Shown here: piece after piece, positions 10,671 to 20,221 of the stretch
Position numbering within the stretch: the first letter of the stretch is position 1
How the letters are laid out: each line of letters begins with the position of its first letter
NCBI RefSeq assembly: GCF_028618595.1
Contig: NZ_JAQITE010000005.1
Coordinates: 1 to 64,000, forward strand
Source: Bartonella sp. AU18XJBT
Lineage (GTDB): Bacteria > Pseudomonadota > Alphaproteobacteria > Rhizobiales > Rhizobiaceae
DNA length: 64,000 nucleotides
Direction: 5' to 3'
Notes under the pieces: generated by a model
Databases searched by the model: none
The model's input: the letters and a program-made list of their open reading frames with translations, nothing else
What the model was told of the DNA's origin: nothing
Position numbers and translations under genes: made by a program

Positions 10671-11289
10671 CAAAATTTTCCGAAAGCACTTAATAGACTT
10701 TTTAAATAAGCAATGAAATCAGATCTTTTCAAAAGTAATCCCACTTTAAGAAAAACACTCTTTCTAAAAATAAAAGTGGCTTTTCAGTTTAAAAAGAAGA
10801 AAATGTTAAAAAATATTATCCAATGCTGATCTTTCGGCACTTATAAATATGTAGGAATTTATATTCTTCTATACACAGCTTTGCATCATAGTAATATGCT
10901 GTTCACATTGGCGAAATAAAGATTATATCATTTATCTTTATCCAATTAGAGCCCTATTTTATACGATGATAGAACTATATATTTTTAGCATCTATAATAA
11001 ATACTATGAATCATGAAATTTTATCGTGTCAATTTATAATAGATACTAAATAATTTTTATATATTTAGTATGTAAAAATTTTGATCAATTTTATTATCTA
11101 TGAATGTATTAAAAAATAATATTAATATCATTTTATAAAAATTATATGATAACCACATGTTATTTATATATAACACATAACGAAATATTTCATAAAATTT
11201 TTAAGAATATTTTTGTAATTATTACTGTTACTTTTTTACAATAATGTTTATTAAAAATTACAGTTATATTTTTATATGTATTTTTATTA

Positions 11290-11318
11290 TTGACTAAAAA
11301 TACATATTGAAATAATAT
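11290..11318 (+). promoter_or_regulatory. Near-consensus sigma70 promoter of the exported-protein cassette
   Basis: TTGACT at 11290-11295, a 17-base spacer, and TAATAT at 11313-11318. This is one base off consensus in the -35 box and close in the -10 box. It stands about 78 bases before the start codon of the first cassette gene and has no other gene to serve. Confidence 0.55.
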
Positions 11319-11395
11319 ATTTTATATAGGGTGAGATATATAAACATTATGTATATTTCTTACATATATAACTTAAGAATATTTGAGGTAAAGTT

Positions 11396-11752
11396 ATGGT
11401 AAAAATATTTAAAAATTATATCTTAAGCATTTTTATAGCGAGCACTTTTTTTATTTCACAAACTGTAAATGTTAATGCAAACTATTTGAAAAACGATACT
11501 CCAAAAGAGGAACTTTCTGTTTCCCCAATGGAACAAGTAAAATATGCGAAATCCAATGTAGTTTCTACGGCTGCTTCCTATGTTCCATCTGTAAATTATA
11601 AAACAGAAAATGGAACAACAAGTGAAGGAAAATTTGAAAAGGTCGTTGAACCTATGACTATAGGAATGGGATTATTGCTTACTGGATATGCAATGAGTTT
11701 TATAGGATCAATAATAAGTTGGATAAAGGACATAGTATTGATGTTCAAATAA
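11396..11752 (+). CDS. Small exported protein, paralog 1 of 3
   Basis: I do not recognise the family. The 118 residues start with a signal peptide (MVKIFKNY, then a hydrophobic stretch to about residue 24, with a likely cleavage after VNANA-like residues 26-29). A polar middle of about 45 residues leads to the motif EGKFEKVVEPMTIG (about 77-90), followed by a Gly-rich hydrophobic tail of about 25 residues ending in a Lys/Phe tip. The mature form would be about 90 residues, either membrane-anchored by its tail or membrane-active. Start ATG has the box TTGAGGTAAAGTT, almost identical in paralog 2. It is first behind the promoter at 11290. Confidence 0.8.
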   Translation: MVKIFKNYILSIFIASTFFISQTVNVNANYLKNDTPKEELSVSPMEQVKYAKSNVVSTAASYVPSVNYKTENGTTSEGKFEKVVEPMTIGMGLLLTGYAMSFIGSIISWIKDIVLMFK

Positions 11753-11929
11753 TTCAACCTCATCTAGAACTCTAGAATAATAGCTTCATTGTGTTTCTAT
11801 AATTCATTGTAAATAATTACATAATGAAGCTCATCTTTCTACAAAAGATAAATGTTGTAGATTATATCCAAATATCCAAAGTATAAATTTACACATATAT
11901 TGAATAGTATAAAATATTTGAGGTAAATT

Positions 11930-12292
11930 ATGATTAAATTGTTTAAAAATCATATGTTAAGTATTTTCATTATGTCTGCCTTTTCTCTTTCTCAGGTTGT
12001 AAATGTGCATGCAAACTCTTTGCAAAATAATACTCATCGTGAGAATATTTCTGTTTCTACAATAGAGCAGAAAAGAAAGGATGCAATCCATACCGTTTCT
12101 CTCTATAGACCCAGTCTAAATCGTGGAATGGATAATGAAACTACTATTGAAGGAAAATTTGAAAAGGTCGTTGAACCTCTTACAATCGGGAATTTTGGTA
12201 TGGGGATGGCACTTGGATATGCATCAAGTACGATAGGCATGTTTTTAGGATGGATCATAAGTAAAATAATATCGTATTTTACATCTCGTTAA
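11930..12292 (+). CDS. Small exported protein, paralog 2 of 3
   Basis: A 120-residue paralog of the proteins on either side. The N-terminus (MIKLFKNHMLSIFI) and signal peptide ending VNVHA-N are clearly shared with paralogs 1 and 3. The motif reads EGKFEKVVEPLTIG near residues 76-89, followed by a Gly/Met/Ile-rich hydrophobic tail with a W-I-I-S-K segment. It lies 177 bases after paralog 1, with its own GAGGTAA ribosome site. Its upstream segment (about 11840-11896) is repeated near 13014. Function unknown. Confidence 0.8.
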   Translation: MIKLFKNHMLSIFIMSAFSLSQVVNVHANSLQNNTHRENISVSTIEQKRKDAIHTVSLYRPSLNRGMDNETTIEGKFEKVVEPLTIGNFGMGMALGYASSTIGMFLGWIISKIISYFTSR

Positions 12293-12506
12293 AATTGAAA
12301 TTTCATCAGAATAAAACCTTCTCATATGAAATGTAAACTATGGATATATTCTGTGTTGACCCATTATTGATGACAAAAAACTAATGAATTATCACACTAA
12401 GAATGAAAAAAGCTTTAAATGCTTCTGTTTCTCTCGATGTGTACTAATTCTGCCGATGCATCTATTCAATTCAGATTAAAATAAAATAAAAGATTGGTGA
12501 TAAATT

Positions 12507-12869
12507 ATGATTAAAGTATTGAAAACTTACGTATTAAATATTTTAATAGCAGTTTCTTTTTTGCTTTCACAAGTTATAAATGTTCATGCCAATCATTTGA
12601 AAAATGATATTCAATGGGAAACTGTCTCTCTAATAGAACAGGGAAAGAAAAAAGCTATCGATATAGCTTCTCTTTATGTCCCAAGTTTCACTCATGGAGC
12701 AAAAAGTGAAACTGCCATTGAAGGAAAATTTGAGAAAGTATTTGAACCAATTACGCTAGGAGTTTTTTCTACAGTAGGAGCTTTGGGTTTTGGATTCTTG
12801 ACTGGATTTTTTATGTCCATATTTAGCGGGACAATCGGATGGGCAATAGGAAAACTTAAAGGCAAATAA
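12507..12869 (+). CDS. Small exported protein, paralog 3 of 3
   Basis: A 120-residue third copy: signal peptide ending INVHA-N, the motif EGKFEKVFEPITLG near residues 78-91, and a tail rich in Gly and Phe ending in the basic GKLKGK. It has drifted furthest from paralog 1. The ribosome site is weaker (TTGGTGATAAATT). It lies 214 bases after paralog 2 and is followed by a clear stem-loop at 12917-12947. The conserved motif in otherwise divergent copies suggests selection on that block, though no function can be assigned. Confidence 0.8.
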   Translation: MIKVLKTYVLNILIAVSFLLSQVINVHANHLKNDIQWETVSLIEQGKKKAIDIASLYVPSFTHGAKSETAIEGKFEKVFEPITLGVFSTVGALGFGFLTGFFMSIFSGTIGWAIGKLKGK

Positions 12870-12916
12870 TTCAAAGATACTTAGTTATTTTTTTCTATTT
12901 AAAATAAGAATACTTT

Positions 12917-12947
12917 ACAGCCTGCTTCAGATCATGTAGCAGGCTGT
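12917..12947 (+). terminator. Stem-loop after the exported-protein cassette
   Basis: A perfect 10-base-pair stem (ACAGCCTGCT with AGCAGGCTGT) around an 11-base loop, followed by a weak T-rich stretch. It lies 48 bases after the last paralog and is far more GC-rich than its surroundings, so it is a likely transcription terminator or RNA 3' end. Confidence 0.6.
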
Positions 12948-13485
12948 CGTATGTTTTCTATGGATAAACTTTCGGTTACCATCCTGTATAGCGCAAATAT
13001 AATATCTATTATTATACAAAATGATAAATTAAGCTAAAAAAGAGTATTCAAAGTATAGATTTGCGCATGAAATGCCATAAATTCACCTTATAAATCTTCT
13101 ATCTTGAAATGTATCGTTTTAATATTCATTTTAGTAGATTTAATTATTACAAAGTATAAGAGTATAAAATAACTATGAATGGTTGAGTTTTACAAAAAAA
13201 TCTTCAATAAATACCATTCTATCTATTTGGTTTTATTATTTAAGTAAGGTGTACAAGTGAAGATACGTTGTAAAATTTAAGTGAATGAATAATAGAGAGA
13301 AAATTTTCGACTGTAACAGATTTTCTGTGGACATTTGACGTTTATATCTCAAAAATAAAAATGCTTAAGACTATTTCCTTTCATTATTGAGTTTAAAAAA
13401 CTATCCATTTAATAATTTAAATATTATGAAAAACGTGAAATAAATAACTTCACCAATTTGCCAGAAATAAAAAAGGATAAGACTT
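12948..13485. other. Spacer before thrC with an orphan cassette-leader repeat
   Basis: No gene is visible. About 13014-13070 resembles the segment upstream of paralog 2 (11840-11896): tacaaaa-gataaat, then ttcaaagtatagatttgcgc against tccaaagtataaatttacac. No fourth paralog follows it. The rest is AT-rich with nothing I can name. Confidence 0.45.
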
Positions 13486-14883
13486 ATGGAATATATCAGC
13501 ACGAGAGGTGAAGCTCCTGCTTTAAGCTTTACGGAAACAATCATGACGGGATTGGCAAGTGATGGGGGACTTTATTTGCCAGATAAATTTCCTCAGCTAT
13601 CATTTGATGCGTTACGAGCACTTCGTGGTCAGTCCTATACAACAATTGCTAAAACTATTCTGTGGCCCTTTGTGAATAACGAAATCGAATATACAGCTTT
13701 TGAAAAGATGATCGCTGAATCTTATGCAACCTTTCACCATCCAGCAATCTGTCCGTTACGACAAACTGGAACAGATGAATTTATCCTTGAACTCTTTCAT
13801 GGTCCTACTTTAGCTTTTAAAGATGTAGCAATGCAGTTTCTTTCTCGACTGATGGATTATGTTTTGACTGAAAAAAATAGATGTGCAACGATTATTGCTG
13901 CAACATCAGGTGATACAGGAGGAGCTGCAATACAAGCTTTTGCTGGAAAAGAACACTCAGATATTTTTATTTTATTTCCTAAAGGACGTGTATCACCTGT
14001 TCAACAACGGCAAATGACAACCAATCAATGTTCAAATGTTCATGCCATTGCCATTGAAGGAAATTTTGATGATTGCCAAGCTCTTGTCAAAGCAATGTTT
14101 AATGACCACAGTTTTCGTAAAAAAAGAGCGCTTTCAGGTGTTAATTCTATAAATTGGGCGCGTATTATGGCGCAAATTGTTTACTATTTTTCATCTGCAC
14201 TTTCCTTAGGAGCTCCTGATAGAGCTGTTTCATTTACTGTTCCTACTGGAAATTTTGGTGATATTTTTGCAGGTTACGTTGCAGCCCGTATGGGATTACC
14301 CATTGCTCAACTGGTCATCGCAACGAATGATAACGACATCCTTGTACGTACATTGATCAGTGGTACTTACGAAACACAACCAATAGTCCACACAACATCA
14401 CCTTCTATGGATATTCAGGTCTCTTCTAATTTTGAACGTTTGCTCTTTGAAAGTGGCAATCGTGATCCAAAGTGGATTCGCAATGCAATGGAAAACTTGA
14501 AACAATCAGGACATTTTACTCTTAATGAAAAGCAACTCAAAAATATTCGTTCCCTATTTTCCGCTGGGAAAAGCACCATGGCTGCAACAGCTCAAACAAT
14601 TGATAGTGTCTATAAAGAAAGTGGTTATCTTGTTGATCCACATACAGCCGTCGCTCTTCAAGTAGCGCGTGAAAACAAAAAACCGCATATTCCAATGATT
14701 GTCCTTGCCACGGCTCATCCAGCTAAATTTCCTGATACTATTAAAAGTGCTTGTGGCCTTCATGCCCCATGTCCTTCTCATCTCAATGATGTAATGAAAC
14801 GCGAAGAACACTTTATAAGTCTTGCTAATGATGAAAAAATAGTAAAAGATTATATCTCTTTAAAATCGCGTGCATCTTATTAA
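13486..14883 (+). CDS. thrC: Threonine synthase
   Basis: A PLP enzyme converting O-phosphohomoserine to threonine, the last step of the pathway whose homoserine kinase (thrB) lies at 21601. The 465 residues fit the long bacterial/fungal-type ThrC. The N-terminus MEYISTRGEAPALSF is typical, the PLP-binding Lys is in LAFKDVAMQF near residue 112, and the cofactor-phosphate loop region reads ATSGDTGGAA near 144. ATG follows AAGGATAAGACTT. The M16 peptidase follows after 82 bases on the same strand, a conserved Rhizobiales pair. Confidence 0.96.
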   Translation: MEYISTRGEAPALSFTETIMTGLASDGGLYLPDKFPQLSFDALRALRGQSYTTIAKTILWPFVNNEIEYTAFEKMIAESYATFHHPAICPLRQTGTDEFILELFHGPTLAFKDVAMQFLSRLMDYVLTEKNRCATIIAATSGDTGGAAIQAFAGKEHSDIFILFPKGRVSPVQQRQMTTNQCSNVHAIAIEGNFDDCQALVKAMFNDHSFRKKRALSGVNSINWARIMAQIVYYFSSALSLGAPDRAVSFTVPTGNFGDIFAGYVAARMGLPIAQLVIATNDNDILVRTLISGTYETQPIVHTTSPSMDIQVSSNFERLLFESGNRDPKWIRNAMENLKQSGHFTLNEKQLKNIRSLFSAGKSTMAATAQTIDSVYKESGYLVDPHTAVALQVARENKKPHIPMIVLATAHPAKFPDTIKSACGLHAPCPSHLNDVMKREEHFISLANDEKIVKDYISLKSRASY

Positions 14884-14965
14884 AGTTAGCTGCATTAATT
14901 TAATCAAGAATATTCTAATACCCTTACAATGAGGTATTTAGCTTATTTAATGGAGTTGTAAATAC

Positions 14966-16240
14966 ATGGATGTAGATATATGTCGCCTTAGTAATGGTTT
15001 GACTATCGCCACACATACAATGCAACACATTGATAGTGTTGCCCTCGGGATATGGGTTAAAGTAGGCTCACGCAATGAAACCTCTACACAGCATGGTATC
15101 GCTCATCTTCTTGAACATATGGCTTTTAAAGGAACCGAAAACCGCACTGCTTTTCAAATTGCAACCGATATTGAAGATGTTGGCGGTGAAATCAATGCCA
15201 CAACCAGTATTGAAACAACAGCTTACTTTGCACGTGTACTTAAAAGCGATATTCCACTTTCTATAGACATTTTAGCCGATATTTTAATGCATTCAAAATT
15301 TGACGACGATGAACTAGAACGAGAAAAACAAGTAATCTTTCAGGAAATTGGTGCCGCCCATGACACTCCTGATGATATTGTTTTTGATCACTTTACAGAA
15401 ACAGCCTTTCGTCATCAATCCCTTGGGCGCTCTATTTTAGGAACAGCTAAAACTATTCAATCATTTACATCTACTGATCTCCATGATTTCATCAATAAAC
15501 AATATAGTGCAGATCGTATGATTGTCGTTGCTGCAGGAGCTGTAGAGCACGAAAGTTTCTTGCGAGAAGTTGAAAGTCGTCTTGGTACTTTTCGCTCCCA
15601 TTCAACCGCACCTCTTACTAATCTTGCAAATTATGTCGGTGGCGACTTTCGTGAATATCGCGATTTAATGGATACACAAGTTGTTTTAGGGTTTGAAGGG
15701 CGTGCTTATCACGCGCGTGATTTTTATGCGGCCCAAATTCTTTCAATCATTCTTGGTGGTGGTATGTCTTCACGTCTTTTTCAAGAGGTAAGAGAGAAAC
15801 GTGGATTATGCTATTCTATCTATGCTTTTCATTGGGGATTTTCAGATACTGGGCTTTTTGGTGTTCACGCAGCTACCGGACAAGAAGGGCTCAAAGAACT
15901 TATTCCTGTGATTCTTGATGAACTTTCCAAGGTCAGCAAAAATATTCACGCCAATGAACTGCAACGAGCACAAACGCAATATCGTGCGAATCTGACAATG
16001 TCACAGGAAAATCCCTCTAGTCAAGCACACCTCATTGCTCGCCAAATACTCCTTTATGGTCGACCAATTCCAATATCGGAAACAATTGAACGCCTCAGTC
16101 TCATCACTCCTCAAAGATTAACTGATTTAGCACATCGTCTTTTTACAAACTCCACGCCAACACTAACTGCTGTTGGGCCTGTAGGACCCCTCATAAATTT
16201 TGATGATTTAACGTCAACACTTTCATACAAGCTAAAGTAA
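14966..16240 (+). CDS. M16 family zinc processing peptidase
   Basis: A 424-residue peptidase related to the beta subunit of mitochondrial processing peptidase. The inverted zinc motif HLLEHMAFKG lies near residue 46 (H-x-x-E-H), and the downstream Glu ligand sits in the following helix (about 122-130). The glycine-rich loop GGGMSSRLFQEVREKRGLCY near 262 binds the substrate. There is no signal peptide, so it is probably cytoplasmic. It probably degrades or trims short peptides; the substrate is unknown. It pairs with thrC. Confidence 0.92.
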   Translation: MDVDICRLSNGLTIATHTMQHIDSVALGIWVKVGSRNETSTQHGIAHLLEHMAFKGTENRTAFQIATDIEDVGGEINATTSIETTAYFARVLKSDIPLSIDILADILMHSKFDDDELEREKQVIFQEIGAAHDTPDDIVFDHFTETAFRHQSLGRSILGTAKTIQSFTSTDLHDFINKQYSADRMIVVAAGAVEHESFLREVESRLGTFRSHSTAPLTNLANYVGGDFREYRDLMDTQVVLGFEGRAYHARDFYAAQILSIILGGGMSSRLFQEVREKRGLCYSIYAFHWGFSDTGLFGVHAATGQEGLKELIPVILDELSKVSKNIHANELQRAQTQYRANLTMSQENPSSQAHLIARQILLYGRPIPISETIERLSLITPQRLTDLAHRLFTNSTPTLTAVGPVGPLINFDDLTSTLSYKLK

Positions 16241-16637
16241 AAACTTCTTTTCAAAGCAGCATCACATAACATACACATATTTTATCATAAAATTTACCAC
16301 AAAAGCTCTCCTCATTAAATAAGTTTTGGAAATATTGGGCAAAGAAGCGTACAAAACTACCCAATTCATACTTCATGTGATAAAGATTCTAATAAGTGAA
16401 GGTATATTTGTGAAATCTGGAATTTCATGGTTTAACTTTGCCCTTTTAAAATATAAAATTTCATTCGCTTCAAGTTCCATTGAAGCAAATGGTATGTAGT
16501 TTATTTGTATATAAAACCACATAACTTAAGAAAAAGTGATAACAATTTATTATGTAGATAAATTATAAAAGGTGGGCGTTTTTTCTCAGAAATCGAAATG
16601 AAAATTAAACATCCTAAAATATTGAGAGTGGGACATT
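16241..16637. other. Spacer with a possible faint integrase relic
   Basis: No gene seen. Around 16265-16395 (plus) there are weak resemblances to the integrase leader and start: cataacat, ataaaattta, aaatattggg and cttcatgtgataaagatt, in the same order as in the intact copy at 40400-40550. This is much weaker than the other relics. Confidence 0.3.
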
Positions 16638-19523
16638 GTGAAGAGTTTGCGTAAAATAATTGACATCATTTTCATTGTAGTCGTTAGTTCTCTTGTCCAT
16701 CTTACATCAGCACAAGCAATTGAACCAGTTAAAATTTCTCCTCAGGATGCTGCGCTTGATCTTTCACAAGCAATTGAAATTCACCATACAAACAACTCTA
16801 TTTTTCAAACAAGTACAGCACCAGGACCAGATGGTATTGTATGGCGTATTGAGGTGCAGGCAAAAAATGAAAATTTTTCCGGAAATTGGGCAGTTTTTTC
16901 TCTTGCAAATCCAACAGATGAACAAGTCGATCGTCTCATCGTTGCTCCCCATTACCGCATGGCGCATTCTGGATTTTTTTGGCCAGACCTTGGATCAGCA
17001 AGGATTCAATCCATAACGCCAAGCGAAGGTTTTTCCCTCGATCGTCAACTTAGTGCAAACTCTGATATCTTTCGTATTACCCTTAACCCCGGTGCGGTTG
17101 TTACATTTGTGGCCGAACTCAACTCTGCAAATCTACCGCAAATCTATTTATGGCAACCTGAAGCTTATAAAGATGCAATTAATTCTTATACGCTTTATCA
17201 TGGTATTCTTCTTGGGATATCAGGTCTCTTAGCGCTTTTGTTAACTGTTCTCTTCGTCGTCCGTGGAACGGGGCTGTTTCCTGCAACAGCTGCTGTTGCT
17301 TGGTCCGTGCTTTTTTATATTGGTATTGACTTCAACTTTTTAAATAAATTCTTTGCAGTTACACTCACAACACAACCAATCTGGCGTGCTGGTACAGAAG
17401 TAGCACTTACTGCTACACTCTTCATTTTTCTTTTTACCTATCTCAGCCTTAACCGCTGGCATTATCATTTTAGTTACGGTGCTATCGCTTGGACCATTGC
17501 CTTTTGCAGTCTGGGAGCCTTTGCTATTTATGATCCAATCAGAGCAGCTGGAATTGCGCGTTTGTCTTTTGGCCTTACCGCTGTACTTGGTATACTATTA
17601 ATCATCTATTTCTCAATCAGAAGCTATGACCGCGCTATTATGCTTATTCCAACATGGTTGCTTATTAGCTTTTGGTGTGTTGGAGCCTATGCCTGTATAG
17701 CTGGATATTTAAACAATGATATTATCCAGCCAGCATTAGCGGGGGGATTAGTGCTCATTGTTCTTCTCATCAGCTTTACTGTCCTGCAACAAACTTTTTC
17801 TAATGACGCTTTCCATGAAGGAATATTTTCCGACCTTGAACAACAAGTACTCGCAGCAAAGGGAGCTGGAAATATTATTTGGGATTGGAACATTGAGCGT
17901 GACCGTATTGTTGTGCATCCAAACATGGCAACCCTTTTTGGTACTGAAATTCATAACCTCAATGGACCTATGCGCAACTGGATTTCAGCCTTGCACCATG
18001 ATGATCGTGAACGCTTTCAAGCTGTATTAGATATCATTCTTAAAAATAAAAAAGGGCGCATTGATCAAATTTTTCGGCTTTCTTCCGGTGGTGGTTATTA
18101 TCATTGGTTTTCTCTTCGTGCACGTCCGGCTATGCAAAAAGATGGGAAAATCACACGTATCATTGGAACCATTGTCAATATTACTAACCATAAAAAATCC
18201 GAAGAACGCTTATTGCATGATGCAATCCACGACAGCTTAACCGGCCTTCCTAACCAACAAGTTTTCTTTGATAGACTACAAAATTATACCTCTTTGGCGA
18301 AAGCAAATATCAAAATTAGACCGACTGTCTTTATGATTGATTTTGACAATTTTCGCCAAATTAATCGCAAATTAGGCATAGCAGTTGGGGATACTGTATT
18401 GCTTATAATCGCACGTCGTTTAAACCGTCTTATTAACTTTCAAGACACCTTATCGCGACTTTCAGCAGACCGCTTTGCAATTATTTTACTCAGTGAAACT
18501 GAACCACAAAAAATTGCAGCATTTGCAGATCATTTGCACAAAACAATTTCAGCACCTATTTCACTTTCAGAAAACAAAATAATCCTTTCAACGTCTATCG
18601 GATTGGTTACATGGAGTGAAAGCCGATCGACGGCTAAAGATATTTTTAATGATAGTGAATTAGCGATGATTCGTGCAAAACAAATGGGCGGAAACCATAT
18701 AGAACCTTTTCGTCCTAATTTTCGCACTTTGGGTCTCGAACATAATACTCTGGAGAAAGATGTTCATTATGCCATAAAACGTAATGAGATAAAAATCCTC
18801 TACCATCCTATTCTTAATTTATCAGATGGACATATTATTGGTTTTGAAACAATTGTAGAATGGCATCATCCCACTTATGGAAATTTAAATGTCTCTGATT
18901 TCATAAAAATCGTAGAAAACGAACAAATTGTTATGGATTTGTCACAATTTATCATCGATAATGCTATTATTGATCTTATAAATGTACAAGAAAAGTTTTC
19001 CCAACAATCTTTCTTTATTTCAATTAATTTACCAAGCGCAGAAATGATTCATCCTCGTTTTATCAGTCAATTGCGCGCCGCTTTGCTTCGCCATCCGCTC
19101 CACAAAGGGCGTTTGATGATTGAAATATCTGAATTTGTCTTAAGAAATAATCCTGAACAATCAGCGCACTTTCTCGAACAAATTAAGACACTTGGAATGA
19201 ATCTCGCACTCGATAATTTTGGAACAGGTTATTCGTCTCTGACCTATCTCGTACGTTATCCATTTGATATGGTTAAACTTGATCGTTCACTTATCTCAAT
19301 CGACTCTCTTAAGAAGAAAATTGTTCTAAAGTCTATCATTAATATGGCAACAGATCTTAATTTGCAAATTATCGCAGAAGGTGTTGAAAATGAAAAAGAA
19401 GCAATCTTCCTCCGTCAAGAAGGCTGTAAATATGTTCAAAGTACACTTGTGACGAAACCGATTGCCATAGAAGAATTAATTACGCTCGTTCAGAGCCATT
19501 TCCCTTATAAAATAAAAACATAA
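16638..19523 (+). CDS. Membrane PAS-GGDEF-EAL protein with degenerate cyclase site
   Basis: A 961-residue cyclic-di-GMP family protein. A signal peptide ends at SAQA (about 25), then comes a periplasmic sensor domain to about 180, about seven membrane helices (about 190-385) like 7TMR-DISM receptors, and a PAS domain (about 400-525). The GGDEF domain follows, with SADRF replacing GGDEF near residue 611, and no RxxD I-site. The EAL domain begins with FETIVEW near 736 and retains Asn, Glu, Lys and Gln positions (SINLPS, EISEF, VKLDRS, VQSTL), but DDFG reads DNFG near 858. It is therefore unlikely to be a cyclase; phosphodiesterase activity is uncertain. Start is GTG after GAGAGTGGG. Confidence 0.88.
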   Translation: MKSLRKIIDIIFIVVVSSLVHLTSAQAIEPVKISPQDAALDLSQAIEIHHTNNSIFQTSTAPGPDGIVWRIEVQAKNENFSGNWAVFSLANPTDEQVDRLIVAPHYRMAHSGFFWPDLGSARIQSITPSEGFSLDRQLSANSDIFRITLNPGAVVTFVAELNSANLPQIYLWQPEAYKDAINSYTLYHGILLGISGLLALLLTVLFVVRGTGLFPATAAVAWSVLFYIGIDFNFLNKFFAVTLTTQPIWRAGTEVALTATLFIFLFTYLSLNRWHYHFSYGAIAWTIAFCSLGAFAIYDPIRAAGIARLSFGLTAVLGILLIIYFSIRSYDRAIMLIPTWLLISFWCVGAYACIAGYLNNDIIQPALAGGLVLIVLLISFTVLQQTFSNDAFHEGIFSDLEQQVLAAKGAGNIIWDWNIERDRIVVHPNMATLFGTEIHNLNGPMRNWISALHHDDRERFQAVLDIILKNKKGRIDQIFRLSSGGGYYHWFSLRARPAMQKDGKITRIIGTIVNITNHKKSEERLLHDAIHDSLTGLPNQQVFFDRLQNYTSLAKANIKIRPTVFMIDFDNFRQINRKLGIAVGDTVLLIIARRLNRLINFQDTLSRLSADRFAIILLSETEPQKIAAFADHLHKTISAPISLSENKIILSTSIGLVTWSESRSTAKDIFNDSELAMIRAKQMGGNHIEPFRPNFRTLGLEHNTLEKDVHYAIKRNEIKILYHPILNLSDGHIIGFETIVEWHHPTYGNLNVSDFIKIVENEQIVMDLSQFIIDNAIIDLINVQEKFSQQSFFISINLPSAEMIHPRFISQLRAALLRHPLHKGRLMIEISEFVLRNNPEQSAHFLEQIKTLGMNLALDNFGTGYSSLTYLVRYPFDMVKLDRSLISIDSLKKKIVLKSIINMATDLNLQIIAEGVENEKEAIFLRQEGCKYVQSTLVTKPIAIEELITLVQSHFPYKIKT

Positions 19524-19565
19524 GGGATAAAATAACGTATAAAGTTAAAAAGCTTAGAAAAAACT

Positions 19566-20168
19566 CTACGCGTGTCCCATTTCAGAAGCAAGATAAGTTG
19601 GATCGATACCCATGCGTGTTAAACTTTTATCATACTTGCAGCTTAAATCGCTTTCAAAAAGAAAACTAGGTGATGTAGAACTGATGAGCCAACCATTTGT
19701 AGAAATTTCTGCCTCAAGTTGCCCTGCTTTCCATCCAGCATAGCCTAATGCTACCAATGCATGTTGCGGACCTTGTTCGCAACTGATTGCTTTTAATATA
19801 TCAATTGTCGCAGTAAAGCAGACCTTATCTGCAATAAAAACAGTTTCTTCACAAGCATAATCATCTGAATGAAGGACAAAACCACGCGAAGGATCAACAG
19901 GACCACCATAGCGAACTGGAAACTGTTTTATTGGTTCAGAAAGGCTTTTTTTTTGGCCACTGTCTATGACTCCCAAGTGAAGCAAAAGCTCTGGAAAATC
20001 AATATGATGCAATTGATTAAGAATAATGCCCATCGCACCGGCATCAGAATGCGCACAAATATAAATAACAGAACGAATAAAGCGTTTGTCATTCATTCCA
20101 GGCATTGCTATGAGTAATTGTCCACCTAAAAAGCCATTACACCGCTTCATTAATCTGTTATTCTCCAT
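19566..20168 (-). CDS. YqgE/AlgH (UPF0301) family protein
   Basis: A 200-residue cytoplasmic protein of the UPF0301 family. The family signature is clear: [16 protein letters not shown] near residue 15, [16 protein letters not shown] near 32, and the central [19 protein letters not shown] near 85. The C-terminal part includes [16 protein letters not shown] near 141. The biochemical role of the family is not settled. It is divergent from the DsbD-N-like gene across 53 bases. Confidence 0.92.
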   Translation of the reverse strand: MENNRLMKRCNGFLGGQLLIAMPGMNDKRFIRSVIYICAHSDAGAMGIILNQLHHIDFPELLLHLGVIDSGQKKSLSEPIKQFPVRYGGPVDPSRGFVLHSDDYACEETVFIADKVCFTATIDILKAISCEQGPQHALVALGYAGWKAGQLEAEISTNGWLISSTSPSFLFESDLSCKYDKSLTRMGIDPTYLASEMGHA

Positions 20169-20221
20169 AATTTACATGATAAAAGTTTGTTCATTTAGCA
20201 CACTAGGAAAATAAAACTCCA

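Larger units (their letters stand above)
9641..11289. other. Accessory spacer upstream of the exported-protein cassette
   Basis: A 1.65 kb, very AT-rich stretch. It holds an integrase relic (about 10396-10670) and one doubtful small ORF (10099-10296). A perfect short inverted repeat, AATTCAC-N7-GTGAATT, sits near 9754-9774 without a following T-run. The last 500 bases are almost pure A and T with no recognisable coding content. Confidence 0.5.

Noticed and set aside
16265-16395. Possible tenth integrase relic
   Set aside because: Block order fits but identity is low by eye; I mention it only as a faint trace and do not count it among the firm copies.
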